Shown piece after piece: positions 35,847 to 45,190 of a stretch of DNA of 64,000 bases. Below the pieces are notes generated by a model. The model made no database searches and was not told the DNA's origin. It worked only from the letters and a program-made list of their open reading frames with translations. This DNA is from Roseiarcus sp963726105 (GTDB lineage: Bacteria; Pseudomonadota; Alphaproteobacteria; Rhizobiales; Beijerinckiaceae): contig CAVSBJ010000012.1 in the NCBI GenBank assembly GCA_963726105.1, positions 372,001 through 436,000 on the forward strand, in the 5' to 3' direction. Both the position numbers and the translations under genes were made by a program. Position 1 is the stretch's first letter. Every line of letters begins with the position of its first letter.

Positions 35847-36818
35847 TTACGGTATGAGAAGGAGAGAGCCGGTCGTCTCGCGGTTCTCGAGCGCGATGTG
35901 GGCCTGCGACGCTTCCGCCAGCGGCCAGCGCTGACCGATCCGGATCTTGACGTCGCCGTTGCTCACCACGCGGAAAAGATCGCGCGCCATTTTCTCCGCG
36001 AGCTTGCGATCCGCCATGAACGTGGTCAAGGTCGGCCGGGTGGCGAACAGCGAGCCTTTCTGCGCCAAAAGGCTGATGTTGAACGCTTCAACAGCTCCGG
36101 AGGCGGAGCCGAAGCTCGCGAACACGCCAAACGGCCTCAGGCAGTCGAGCGACGCCGGGAAGGTCGCCTTGCCGACCCCGTCATAGACCACGTGGCACTT
36201 CGCGCCCTTGGTAATCTCAGCCACCCGCCGGGCGAAATCCTCGCCGGGATAGAGGATTGTGTGCTTCGCGCCCGACTTTTTGGCGATCGCGGCCTTCTCC
36301 GGCGTGCCGACGCAGCCGATCACCGTCGCGCCAAGCGCTTTTCCCCATTGGCACAGGATCAAGCCCACGCCGCCGGCTGCGGCATGGACCAGGATCGTGT
36401 CGCCCTCTTTGACGCGATAGGTCTGGCGCACCAGATATTCCGCCGTAAGGCCCTTGAGCATCATCGCGGCCGCCGTGTCATAGGAAATCGCGCGCGGCAG
36501 CTTGAACAGGAACTTGGCTTCGATATTGCGCTCCTCCGCATAGGCTCCAGGGGAGCCTGCGTAAGCGACACGGTCGCCTGGCTTCAATCCCACGACCGAG
36601 GGACCCACCTCGACCACTTCGCCCGCGCCCTCGGAACCGGGCGTGAACGGCGTCGTCGGTGGCGGATAGAAACCCGTGCGATGATAGATGTCGATGAAAT
36701 TGATCCCGATCGCGTGCTGGCGCAGTCTGACCTCGCCTTTGCCCGGGGACGGCATCTCGACCTCCTCGAGGCGCATGACTTCCGGACCGCCGGGGTGTTC
36801 TATGCGGATGGCGCGCAT
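35847..36818 (-). CDS. NADPH:quinone reductase (zeta-crystallin-like)
   Basis: A 323-residue medium-chain dehydrogenase/reductase without catalytic zinc. The GroES-like N-terminus has IGINFIDIYHRTGFYPPP and FTPGSEGAGEVVEVG; the Rossmann part has ILVHAAAGGVGLILCQWGKA followed by GATVIGCVG, and HVVYDGVGKATFPASLDCLR. This matches Qor-type one-electron quinone reductases that use NADPH. It is divergent from the following tRNA gene and about 140 bases downstream of lepB, so it is probably a separate unit. Confidence 0.92.
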   Translation of the reverse strand: MRAIRIEHPGGPEVMRLEEVEMPSPGKGEVRLRQHAIGINFIDIYHRTGFYPPPTTPFTPGSEGAGEVVEVGPSVVGLKPGDRVAYAGSPGAYAEERNIEAKFLFKLPRAISYDTAAAMMLKGLTAEYLVRQTYRVKEGDTILVHAAAGGVGLILCQWGKALGATVIGCVGTPEKAAIAKKSGAKHTILYPGEDFARRVAEITKGAKCHVVYDGVGKATFPASLDCLRPFGVFASFGSASGAVEAFNISLLAQKGSLFATRPTLTTFMADRKLAEKMARDLFRVVSNGDVKIRIGQRWPLAEASQAHIALENRETTGSLLLIP

Positions 36819-36935
36819 TGTTTCCTCTGGGTTCGTTGCTGTCGTCTTGTGTGTTCGCTGTCAGGCTTGCCAGCGCGAGCGGTCGACCTTATAGCATCGC
36901 GCCGATCCGGCAGAACCGGATTCCTCTAAGAGCCC

Positions 36936-37011
36936 GCGCCCATCGTCTAGCGGTCCAGGACGTCGCCCTTTCACGGCGAAAACACGGGTTCGATTCCCGT
37001 TGGGCGCGCCA
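36936..37011 (+). tRNA. tRNA-Glu (anticodon TTC)
   Basis: A complete cloverleaf can be folded: acceptor GCGCCCA pairs with TGGGCGC, the anticodon arm GTCGCCC TTTCACGGCG places TTC in the loop, and the T arm ACGGG TTCGATT CCCGT is perfect. The discriminator is G and CCA is encoded (37009-37011). All sequence to the right up to glmM is accessory, so this tRNA 3' end is a plausible integration site, although no integrase gene or duplicated tRNA end was found. Confidence 0.95.
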
Positions 37012-37158
37012 ATAAAATCAAAAACTTAACTGAAATCGTTCATCCCATTTAGCGGACATACGGCAAACTACGGCAAACATGGCCGCGATTGCTGGCGAAA
37101 GCGGGCGGCCTTTGGCATAGTCCTGCCTCGCCCCAAAGACAGTCACTGGACGGGTGCG

Positions 37159-37660
37159 ATGGACCCCGAGCAAGAGCGACAGAAATTGTGGAGGCTGGCG
37201 CGGCTGAGGCCGAGCGATGGGGAGTACAAGGCGCTCTGCTATGAGCTGCGAATCGACTACGAGCGTGGTCACGGCCGCGAGGGCACCCGCCAGAAGCTGG
37301 AAGGGCTGCTACGGTTATACCGGCGCCAAGTAGACAAAGAGGTTGAGCGCGACCTTCGCCAGCACGAACAGCGGCGCCCGCCGCCCCCCGAGCCGAGTCC
37401 GTCCCCTCAGGCCCAGTCACCCCACCGCCGCCCCCGCCAAGGTCCGACAGGACAGAGCCCAGGAGCAGCGGGACCACGCGCTGCGCGAAATCAAAGGCGT
37501 CCTTGGTGCAGCGACGCTACGTTTCCCGCAGCTGCACGACAACGTGTGTAAATGGTTCACCGCTGACAACTCCAGGAAGCCCATTCCTTGCCCGACGACG
37601 GTGAGGCGCGCTTGCGCACTACAAGGAGATCAGGGCATTAAGGATTCCACGACAGACTAG
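37159..37660 (+). pseudogene. Hypothetical island protein, probably frameshifted
   Basis: From an ATG at 37159 the frame gives MDPEQERQKLWRLARLRPSD and a basic, helical first part, then a run of prolines. A second frame that picks up near 37430 continues with a believable sequence (QEQRDHALREIKGVLGAATL, then FPQLHDNVCKWFTAD) up to 37660. One frameshift in the proline-rich linker would join them into a protein of about 165 residues. No known domain was recognised. It is the first gene-like sequence after the tRNA and opens the degenerate island. Confidence 0.4.
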
Positions 37661-37662
37661 CC

Positions 37663-37722
37663 GGCGTGTCGCGACACCAAATGGCGTGTCACGACACCAG
37701 TTGGCGCGTGCATTTGGACGCC
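37663..37722 (+). repeat. Tandem 20-bp repeats, each built round a palindrome
   Basis: Unit 1 (37663-37682) reads GGCGTGTCGCGACACCAAAT and contains the perfect palindrome GTGTCGCGACAC; unit 2 (37683-37702) reads GGCGTGTCACGACACCAGTT; a degenerate third unit (37703-37722) starts GGCGCGTG and ends GGACGCC. They end about 45 bases before the start of the HTH gene at 37769, so an operator array for that protein or replication iterons are both possible. Confidence 0.6.
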
Positions 37723-37768
37723 TGCACGCCAATCATCGTCCCCGTTCGCATAAGAACGGAGGCACAAA

Positions 37769-37966
37769 ATGAAAAAGTCCCGGGAGCCGGTCCCGGCGAA
37801 GGTGCTGATTCACACTGTGAAGCAAGCGTCCCTCGCCCTAAGCATCGGCCCGACTAAACTCTATGAAGTCGCTCCCGGCCTGGACGCCGTGGCGCAAGGC
37901 AGAGGCACGTGGCGGCGACTCCGCCGCGTGAATGGCGGGTATCGAAGCGCCGAGGCCCGCGCCTGA
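37769..37966 (+). CDS. Small helix-turn-helix (AlpA/excisionase-like) protein
   Basis: A 65-codon frame with a good ribosome site (CGGAGG) before the ATG. The central part VKQASLALSIGPTKLYEVAPGLDAV resembles the winged-helix/MerR-type DNA-binding domain of excisionases and phage AlpA regulators (the xxAAxxLgISrtklYelv pattern). The C-terminal residues after QGRGTW look unrelated to the expected wing, so the gene may be frameshifted. The tandem palindromic repeats immediately upstream are a natural binding site. The assignment rests on a short stretch. Confidence 0.5.
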   Translation: MKKSREPVPAKVLIHTVKQASLALSIGPTKLYEVAPGLDAVAQGRGTWRRLRRVNGGYRSAEARA

Positions 37967-38104
37967 TTTTTTAGCGCGCGGGCCCGGCGAATCGCTAGGC
38001 TTCCCGGCACAAGCGAGTCCGAAGCTAAGCTTTCACAACAAGACTTTCAAGTTTCTCCCGCCCGCTGGCGGCCGGCGTCTCGTGCTGCTCTCAGCTGCAG
38101 GGCG

Positions 38105-38660
38105 GATGATCTTTACGAGACCTCCGCCGTTGCTGTCCGCGCGCTGCTGCGCACCGGCGAGCTCGACCGCCACAACGGGTTGCTCTGGGAGCCTTGCGCC
38201 GGTCGGGGCGCCATCGTTCGCGAATTGCACGCCGCAGGGCGCACGGTCCTTGCGTTCGATCTCGTCGCTTACGAAGGCGCCGACGCCGGAATCGAAACCG
38301 CCGATCGACTTCTTGATGGAGCGCGCGGCGCCCGCGGGCGTCTCCGCCATCGTAACGAATCCGCCTTTCAAATTGGCCGACGCGTTCATTCGACATGGCC
38401 TCAGTCTCGACCTGCCGTTCGTCGCCCTCCTGCGACCGTTGGCGTTGGAAGGCGCCGGCGGCTCCGACCTCATCGACGGCCATCTGGGGCGCGTCTGGCC
38501 GGAACCGACCGCCTGCCGATGATGCACCGCCAGAACTGGCAAGGGCCGCGCACGGCCCACCGGAGGCTCGCCGTTCGCATGGTTCGTCTTCGAGCCCGGA
38601 CAGCGAATCGGCCCGGCCGCATTCGAGCGCATTACGTGGCGGGAGGCTCGCAATGGCTGA
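38105..38660 (+). pseudogene. Phage-type DNA adenine methylase-like gene, broken in three frames
   Basis: The pieces lie in consecutive order but in three frames. Frame one from 38105: DDLYETSAVAVRALLRTGEL, then LLWEPCAGRGAIVRELH, a SAM-binding motif I. Frame two, from about 38320: VSAIVTNPPFKLADAFIRHG with the NPPF catalytic motif, then LPFVALLRPLALEGAGG. Frame three, from about 38500 to a stop at 38658-38660: MMHRQNWQG, PFAWFVFEPGQRIG and ERITWREARNG. Rejoined, the protein would be about 185 residues, typical of small phage N6-adenine or N4-cytosine methylase-like proteins. Two frameshifts make it non-functional. Confidence 0.65.
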
Positions 38661-38698
38661 GGAGGCATTTCCCACCAGCGCTCGCCGCGTGACCTAAA

Positions 38699-39242
38699 AT
38701 GACCGCTTATCCGCCCGGCTTCAGCGATTTGCCCCTCGCGGAGAGAAACGCGTTCTTTGCCGAGGAGGCGCGCCTCTACAGAGAGCGAAAGCGAGCTGAG
38801 CAAGGCAACGGCGGCAACACGAGTGCCGCGCCGCTGCCGAAGCTCGTCCCCGTTCGCTTCGTCAAAGGCGAGCCCATTCCGACGCGGATGGATCGTGCAC
38901 GACGGGTGGATTCCGACACGGAAAAGCACCTTGATGCAAGGGGATGGCGGAGACGGAAAAACGCCGCTTGTGCAGCAATTGCAATCGAGCTGTGCGACCG
39001 CTCTCCCGTGGATTGGCTTGCGCGTCGAAGAATGCGTCTCGATTGGCTTCTATATCGAGGATGAAGAACAGCATCTCAAAGAGCGGCAGGCGGCCATTGA
39101 CGCCGCTTATAGCCAGCACTGCGCCAGCACCGGCAACCTGCACCTGTTTCCAAGGCCCGACGAAGAGAACGAGCTTGTCGTGTTCGACAGAACAGGGAAG
39201 CCGAGTATCACGCCGTTTTATCATCAGGTCCGGGAAGCAGCC
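38699..39242 (+). pseudogene. RepA-like AAA ATPase, frameshifted and truncated by an IS5
   Basis: The first frame starts at 38699 (MTAYPPGFSDLPLAERNAFF) and reaches PVRFVKGEPIPTR; the continuation WIVHDGWIP, then STLMQGDGGDGKTPLVQQLQ with a Walker A and CVSIGFYIEDEEQHLKERQ, is in the next frame, so about one base is gained near 38890. The protein resembles RecA-like RepA/AAA_25 ATPases of phages and plasmids. It stops abruptly at REAAL where the IS5-like sequence begins, so Walker B and the C-terminal half are lost. With the methylase and HTH gene this suggests a former plasmid or phage replication module. Confidence 0.65.
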
Positions 39243-40080
39243 CTAGGCCGTGTGGACACTTATCGGGATCCATAAGATGATGGCGGCGAGAGTTAGGACG
39301 GCGCGGTAATTGCGTGCGGTCTTTTCGAAGCGGGTTGCGACACGGCGGAATTGCTTGAGTTTTGAGAAACAGCAGTGCACCCGATGACGCTGGGCGTAGA
39401 GATGCTTGTCGAGCGGATATTTGAGGGCGCGCGACGGGTTGTTGGGGATGACGGCGATCGCGCCTTTGGCGTCGATGGCTTGGCGCAAGAGATCGGCGTC
39501 ATAGGCTGTATCGGCCATGACCGCCTCGGCGGGCCATCCCTCGATCAAGGCGGCGGCTTGCGGCGCATCGCCCTTCTGACCTGCGGTCAGCGTGAACCGC
39601 ACCGGCCATCCCAGGCCGCGAACGGCCATATGGATCTTGGTGCTCAGGCCGCCGCGAGCGGCCGAACGCTTGATCTTCAGACCCTTTTTTTCGCCCCCGC
39701 GGCGTGCTGATGCGCCCGCACGATGGTGCAATCGACGATCCGATATTCAAAGTCCGGATCATCGGACATCGCCTCGAAGATCCGCCGCCAAACCCCCTTG
39801 TGACTTCCTCGGCCTAAAGCGCCGGAACACGCTGTTCCAATCGCCAAACGCCTCCGGAAGATCGCGTCAGGGAGAGCCGGTGCGCACGATCCACAGCACA
39901 CCTTCCACGAACATCCGATTGTCGCGCCCGGTCGAACCTTTCTGGTCAGGTCGACCAATGATCAGCGGAGCCATCCGCTCCCACCCCGCCTCGCTCAAAA
40001 CCAACCGATCCATCACACCCAAGACTGCCTCCCAAAAGCAGCCTTGAATCTGATTTGCCCCTAAAAAGGAATCCCAAGGG
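39243..40080 (-). mobile_element. IS5-family (IS427-like) insertion sequence, degraded
   Basis: The transposase lies on the minus strand from an ATG at 40013 to 39243. Order of motifs: MDRLVLSEAGWERMAPLI, RDNRMFVEGVLWIVRTG, a premature TGA where WRDLP is expected, DLPEAFGDWNSVFRRF, a frameshift, VWRRIFEAMSDDPDFEY and IVRAHQHAAGA, another shift, then STKIHMAVRGLG, ADTAYDAD, AVIPNNPSRA and CCFSKLKQFRRVATRFEKTA. The DDE transposase is clear, but one nonsense and at least two frame changes inactivate it. The element sits inside the repA-like gene. Its outer ends were not defined; no matching terminal repeats were found. Confidence 0.8.
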
Positions 40081-40171
40081 GTCTAAAAGAATTTGAAACG
40101 CCAGGCCGCGCGCCTGTCCGCGCGCCCTCCTCATGCCCGCCAAGCAAATGCTAAAGTGGCGATCCGAGTTT

Positions 40172-40258
40172 CTAGATGTTTGGTCCCGGGCTTTTGTGGA
40201 GCGGGTTGAGTTTGAATCGTTCGGGCTGCGAAGCCCATGCTTTGCATGTCAATCGGCG
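40172..40258 (-). mobile_element. IS481-family remnant (transposase C-terminus)
   Basis: About 85 bases encode KAWASQPERFKLNPLHKSPG followed by PNI and TAG, the characteristic C-terminus of IS481 transposases, whose stop lies within the terminal repeat. The end is at a CTAG (40172). Its partner in opposite orientation lies at 49753-50021. Upstream sequence is cut off by the IS21 end. Confidence 0.75.
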
Positions 40259-40401
40259 CGCAAAAAACTGCCCCCGATCGGTGTCTAAGATTGACCCCTT
40301 TTTAGCCTCGCACGGACGGTAGCGGTCGCCCCGCCGGAGCTGGCTGGGGTTGCGCAGCCGGGGCGAGCGCGGATCGGGAAGTCTCTGATTTCTCGGAGCG
40401 G

Positions 40402-41130
40402 TCAGGCGCGGTTTTTGAAGCGCCAGCTTTCGTTTCCGGTCTCGACTATGTCGCAGTGGTGAGTGAGGCGGTCGACCAAGGCGGTGGTCATCTTCGGATC
40501 GCCGAAGACGCTCGGCCATTCGCCGAAGGCGAAGGTTGGTGGTCACCGCGATCGAGGTTCGCTCGTAGAGCCGGCTGACGAGGTGGAACAGCAACTGGCC
40601 GCCGGCCTGGGCGAAGGGGAGATAACCCAGTTCGTCGAGAATGACGAAGTCGAGACGGGTGAGATAATCGGCAAGTCGTCCCTGGCGACCAGCAGGGGCC
40701 TGAGCCTCGAGCTGGTTGACGAGATCGACGGTGGTGAAGAAGCGCCCACGCGATCCGGCGCGGAAGCAGCTTCGCGCGATGGCGATGGGGAGATGCGTCT
40801 TGCCCGTTCCTGTTCCGCCGCGCAGGACGAGTTGCGCTGCTGAGTGATGAAGCCGCCGCCGGCGAGATCGCGCACCAGCGCCTCGTTGATCGGCGTGTTC
40901 TTGAACGCGAAGTCGTCGACGTCCTTGGCAAGCGGCAGTTTGGCGACCGTGAGCTGGTATTTGATCGAGCGAGCCTGCTTCTCTGAGATCTCGGTCTTCA
41001 GAAGATCGCCGACGAAGCGCTGCGGCTCATGCTTGCGCTTGAGCGCCGTGGCCAGCGTCTCGTCGTAGGCGCTCCTCATCCCATAGAGCTTGAGGCCGCC
41101 CATCATGTCGAGAACTTCGGTTCGCTCCAT
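40402..41130 (-). pseudogene. istB: IS21-family helper ATPase IstB, two frameshifts
   Basis: IstB is the AAA+ ATPase that directs IstA to its target. Reading from an ATG at 41130: MERTEVLDMMGGLKLYGMRS and ISEKQARSIKYQLTVAKLPL to GGGFITQQ in frame one; then the Walker A piece VLRGGTGTGKTHL and LADYLTRLDFVILDELGYLP in frame two (shift near 40845); then FGEWPSVFGDPKMTTALVDR and GNESWRFKNRA ending at TGA (40402-40404) in frame three (shift near 40540). Rejoined length is about 242 residues, normal for the family. Confidence 0.8.
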
Positions 41131-41133
41131 CGG

Positions 41134-42572
41134 TTAAGCGCTCCTGATCTGGTCGTAACGGGCGCAGTCGGCGCTCGGAGCGTGAAGAAGCCGCAAGGCC
41201 TCGGGCGTCATGATCGTCGCCGCCGGCTCCGGATCGCGCTGGCGGGCAAGGATATTGAGAATGACGTCGGCGGAATGAACGCCCTCGGCGAGCGCCTGCG
41301 TGCAAGCCGCTTCGACCGCTGGCAGGCCGTCGCTCAGCACCGCGGCGAGGATTTTGACCATCTGCGGATCGCCGTCGCTCGAACCCGCGAGCTTGCGCCG
41401 GACCCGGTCCAGAGCCGCAGGCAAGACCCAGTCCTTGAATGGCGTGCCATTGCGTAGAGCGCCCGGCTTGCGCGCCAGGACCGGCACGTAATGCCAAGGA
41501 TCGTAAATCGTCGCGCCGCGGCCATAGCTGCGTCGATGCTCCGCCACGATCCCTCCGTCCTGGCGAATCACGACGCGATCGGCGTTGGCGTGGATGTCGA
41601 CGGGACGGCTGACGGCGCTCGCGCTCACCGAGTACTTGTTGTTGTCGAACCGGACCAGGCAGGTCTTCAACACCGAAGCCGGCAAGGCGTGGAACCGTCG
41701 AAGCGGCCGCGATAAGGAATGAGCTTCGGCCGCTCCTCTTCGAAGACCCCCAGATCGTCCGATCGGGCCGCTCGGGATGGGGGTGCGCCTTCGCCCAGAA
41801 GGCACTTGTCGAGAAGCCAGGCGTTCAGTTCGTCATAGTTGTTCAGTTCGTCATAGTTCTTGAACCGAAGCCGCGGCGCAGGCGACGGGATCGACGAGAT
41901 GGTGCGAGCCCATCTGGAGGAAGCGGCGATTGTACTGACGATCCTTGCCGACGAAGATCGTCTCCACCGCCGTCTTCATGTTGTCGTAGATGCCCAGCGC
42001 GCAGGCGCCCTTGAAGAACGCGAACGCCCTTTCGTGGGCGTCGAACACCATCTCCTGCGTCTCGCGCGAATAGGCGCGCACCGACATCATGCGGCGGTGG
42101 CAAACGCGGACGTGCGCGACCTTCACGATCGTTGTCCCCCGTCCATGACGACGATCTCATGGCTCCAGTCGAACTGGTAGGCTTCGCCCGGCGCAAACGT
42201 CAGCGGGACGAACGCGCTCGCCGTCTCACTTGCATTGGCCTTCGCCCAGCTTCCCGCATAACGGCGGATGGCGTCATAACCACCCTCATAGCCGAGCGCG
42301 CGCGGCTCCTCGAAAATCCGGATCAGCGTCAGCTGCTCGCGCGCCGACGCCTTGGAATTCGTCGCCGGAAGCCGATCAAGTTCCTCTTTCCATCGGCCGA
42401 CCTTCGGGCGCGGCTGCACCTGGCGCTCCTAGGAAAACGACGTGTCCTCAGACCAAAGAACTTTCCGGACTGGGTTGCGGGACAGCTTCAGGGTGCGGGC
42501 GATCTCCTTGATCGACTTCCCCTGAACAAAATGCTCGCGACGTATCCGACCGATCGTCTCCACAATCAGCAT
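41134..42572 (-). pseudogene. istA: IS21-family transposase IstA, nonsense and frameshift mutations
   Basis: The N-terminal HTH begins at an ATG at 42572: ETIGRIRREHFVQGKSIKEI and ARTLKLSRNPVRKVLW. A TAG at 42429-42431 interrupts the expected YERQVQPRPKVG. The DDE core follows in pieces: APGEAYQFDWSHE, then after a shift AHERAFAFFKGACALGIYDN and MKTAVETIFVGKDR, then after another shift and probable loss of sequence RFDNNKYSVSASAVSRPVDI and the C-terminus up to 41134. Several lesions show that the element is dead. Confidence 0.8.
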
Positions 42573-42689
42573 CCCCCACCGCCCGCTTCGCGCCAGAGCA
42601 GGCAGCCGATCAGACCAAATCTCAGGGGGTCAATTTTGGACGCCGATACCCCGCTTCACGGGGTCAATCTTCCACGCCGGATCACACGA

Positions 42690-42906
42690 CGGGATTTGTA
42701 GCGGACCATCTTTCGATCCGCTTGACAATGGAGCAGGCCCGCCGTTCCTTAGGCCCACCACGGCCTGCAGATGCGCGACGCCTTCGCGCCTGGCGGCGGG
42801 CCCTCCCATTTTTTGCGAGAAGCTCGCGGGGCGCGGCGGCATCCAACATCGGCTCGGCCAAAAGCTTCTTCAGTTTGGCGCTCTCGTCCTCGAACTGCTT
42901 CAGCCG
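42690..42906 (-). mobile_element. IS3-family remnant (IS407-like; OrfA end and OrfB start)
   Basis: In changing frames the minus strand gives RLKQFEDESAKLKKLLAEPM, then LDAAAPRELLAKN (OrfA coiled coil and end), then RREGVAHLQAVVGL and ERRACSIVK (OrfB beginning). These belong to a different IS3 subgroup from the adjoining OrfB sequence at 42914-45190, so two IS3-type elements have been joined by deletion. Confidence 0.65.
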
Positions 42907-43081
42907 CGAACGCGACAGCCTCGAATGACCGCCATGGTGGGCGCCGATGGATGGCCTCGGCTTTGTAGAGACCGTTGATGGTTTCGGCGAGAGCATTGTC
43001 GTAGCTGTCGCCGACGCTGCCTACAGAAGGCTCGATACCCGCTTCCGCCAAGCGCTGGGTGTATGTGATCGAGACGTATTG

Positions 43082-44540
43082 GGCGGATTCAAGCGGTCGT
43101 CGCAACACCTTAACGAAGGAGGTTGCGATGAGCCCTCGAAAGCGCCGATCACACCATTCTGGACGGGCCCCGCTGCCGTCACCGGGACGGCCGCCAGCAG
43201 CGGAGCGATCTGAACTTCAGCGATTTTGGTTGGGGATTGCGAAGGGGATGACCAGCGAGGAGGCTGCGCTGGCGGCTGGTATGTCGCAGCCTGTCGGAAC
43301 CAGGATGTTCCGAAAGGCAGGCGGCATGCCACCAGCGATGTTCAGATCTTCGGCCGAGCCCCCGTCCGGACGATATCTCTCGTTTGCCGAACGTGAGGAG
43401 ATCGCGCTTCTGCGCGTTCAGGGCCTTTCGAAGCGCGAGATCGGACGCCGGCTTGGTCGATCCGCCTCGACGATCTCCCGTGAGCTACGGCGCAATGCCG
43501 CCACGCGCAGCGGTGGCTTGGAATATCGTGCGTCGACAGCCCAATGGCACGCCGAGCGATCGGGCCGGCGTCCGAAAGGCGCCAAGCTTGCGCTGAACCG
43601 GGCCTTACGCGTCTATGTCGAGGAGAGGCTGGCCGGAACGGTCGCTGCTCGTAATGGTGCTGTCGTTGCCGGTCCTATGGTCTGCTGGAGTGGACGCCGT
43701 CATGGACAACGAAAGGCTCGTCGATGGAGCACGGCATGGAGCCCGGAGCAGATCGCCCGGCGATTGGCTGTAGACTTTCCGAATGACGAGACCATGCGGA
43801 TCAGTCACGAAGCCATTTATCAAGCACTCTTCATCCAAGGCCGAGGGGCCCTTCGACGAGAACTGACCGCATGCCTGCGAACCGGGCGGGCGTTGCGGAC
43901 GCCGCGGGCGCGCGTGGGCCAGCGCGGCAAGGGCTTCGTGTCATCCGAGATCATGATCAGCCAGCGCCCGGCCGAGGCGGATGACCGTGCGATTCCGGGG
44001 CACTGGGAGGGCGACCTCATTCTGGGGCTTGGCAGTTCGGCAATAGGCACACTGGTCGAGCGTACGACGCGCTTTACGATGCTGCTACACCTGCCGCGAC
44101 TGGACGGTCATGGGGCCACGCCGCGAGCCAAGAATGGACCGGCTCTCGCAGGGCATGGCGCCGAGGCCGTTCGCGATGCCATCACGCGCACCATCGTAAC
44201 CCTGCCTCAGGAACTTCGCCGCTCGTTGACATGGGACCAAGGCGCCGAGATGGCCCAACACGTGGCGCTTAAAATCGACACTGGAATCCAAGTCTACTTC
44301 TGCGATCCCCAGAGCCCCTGGCAGCGGGGCGCCAACGAAAACACCAATGGATTGCTGCGCCAGTACTTCCCAAAGGGCACGGACCTGAGCACCCACAGCG
44401 CAGAGACGATCGCAGCCGTTGCCGCAACCCTCAACGCGAGACCGCGAAAAACCCTCGGGTGGAGGACTCCGGCCGAAGCGCTTGACCAATGGTTGCCATA
44501 GAACCGAATACGCCTGTTGCGACGACCGCTTGAATCCGCC
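43082..44540 (+). mobile_element. Complete IS30-family element with target duplication
   Basis: A 1459-base element with perfect 26-base inverted repeats (43082-43107 and 44515-44540; both begin GGCGGATTCAAGCGG from the outside). Three-base direct repeats TTG flank it (43079-43081 and 44541-44543), and removing the element and one TTG restores the reading GSQYVS in the IS3 OrfB it interrupts. It encodes one intact transposase, so it may still be mobile. Confidence 0.92.
43128..44501 (+). CDS. IS30-family transposase
   Basis: A 457-residue DDE transposase with an intact frame. The ATG at 43128 follows an excellent AAGGAGG site. N-terminal HTH regions: FWLGIAKGMTSEEAALAAGM and the IS30 signature LSFAEREEIALLRVQGLSKR followed by EIGRRLGRSASTISRELRRN. 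Catalytic blocks: GHWEGDLILGLGSSAIGTLV, RSLTWDQGAEMAQH and PWQRGANENTNGLLRQYFPK, which hold the DDE residues; the end RKTLGWRTPAEAL is standard. It is the best preserved transposase of the island. Confidence 0.95.
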   Translation: MSPRKRRSHHSGRAPLPSPGRPPAAERSELQRFWLGIAKGMTSEEAALAAGMSQPVGTRMFRKAGGMPPAMFRSSAEPPSGRYLSFAEREEIALLRVQGLSKREIGRRLGRSASTISRELRRNAATRSGGLEYRASTAQWHAERSGRRPKGAKLALNRALRVYVEERLAGTVAARNGAVVAGPMVCWSGRRHGQRKARRWSTAWSPEQIARRLAVDFPNDETMRISHEAIYQALFIQGRGALRRELTACLRTGRALRTPRARVGQRGKGFVSSEIMISQRPAEADDRAIPGHWEGDLILGLGSSAIGTLVERTTRFTMLLHLPRLDGHGATPRAKNGPALAGHGAEAVRDAITRTIVTLPQELRRSLTWDQGAEMAQHVALKIDTGIQVYFCDPQSPWQRGANENTNGLLRQYFPKGTDLSTHSAETIAAVAATLNARPRKTLGWRTPAEALDQWLP

Positions 44541-45190
44541 TTGGCTGCCCCGGTCGCGGTGATGCGCGAGCCCGTCGCGATGCGCGGGCCGCCGGTCATG
44601 CAGGGCCTGTTCCCACGCATCGAGAACGAAGCTTGCATGTGCGGTCCGTGATGCCCGCCAGCCCACGATGCGCCGGGCGTAGGCGTCGATCACGAACGCG
44701 ACGTAGACGAAGCCGGTCCAGGTCGCGACATCGGTGAAGTCCGAGACCCAGAGCGGGTTCGGCCTGGGCGCCCGGAACTGGCGGTTGACAGGATCCAGCG
44801 GACACGGTGCGGCCGTGTCGCCGATCGTGGTTTGACTGGCTTGCCGCGGATCACGCCTTGCAGGCCCATGCTCCGCATCAGTCGCTCCACGGTGCATCGG
44901 GCGATATCCTCGCCCTCGCGGCGCAACTGCCGCCAGACCTTGCGCACGCCGTAGACGTCGAAGTTCTCCGCCAAGACACGCCTGATCTCGATCTTGCGGA
45001 TCGCATCCTGCTTCGCCCGCGCCGATAGTTTGGCGGGGTCGGCCCGCTTTGCCGCATGGGCGCGGTAGGTGGATGGGGCGATCGGCAACACCTTGCAGAT
45101 CGGCTCGACCCCATACGCCTCGCGGTGATCGTCGATGAACGCGATCATGGCTTGTATCGGCGGGCGAGCGCCGCCTGGGCAAAATAAGCG

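Larger units (their letters stand above)
40276..42682 (-). mobile_element. IS21-family insertion sequence (istA-istB), inactivated
   Basis: Both istA and istB are recognisable and both are broken. Inverted ends: ATCGGTGTCTAAGATTGAC at 40276-40294 matches, in inverted sense, GTCAATTTTGGACGCCGAT at 42629-42647; a second copy of the right-end motif follows at about 42660-42682, as is usual for the multiple terminal repeats of IS21 elements. The left end abuts the IS481 remnant. Confidence 0.75.
42914..45190 (-). mobile_element. IS3-family element (IS51-like OrfB), split by an IS30 element
   Basis: OrfB starts at 45148 (MIAFIDDHREAYGVEPICKV, then LPIAPSTYRAHAAKRADP), changes frame near 44838, and continues WVSDFTDVATWTGFVYVAFV to GLAHHRDRGSQ, where the IS30 element is inserted; on its other side the reading resumes YVSITYTQRLAEAGIEPSVG to HRRPPWRSFEAV at 42914. 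The end of OrfA (AYFAQAALARRYK) lies at 45150-45190 and is cut by the IS1182-like element. The 3' end of OrfB is lost at the junction with another IS3 remnant. Confidence 0.8.

Noticed and set aside
37058..37080. Short direct repeat TACGGCAAAC twice next to the tRNA
   Set aside because: Only two adjacent copies of ten bases; too little to call an attachment site or CRISPR-like repeat.
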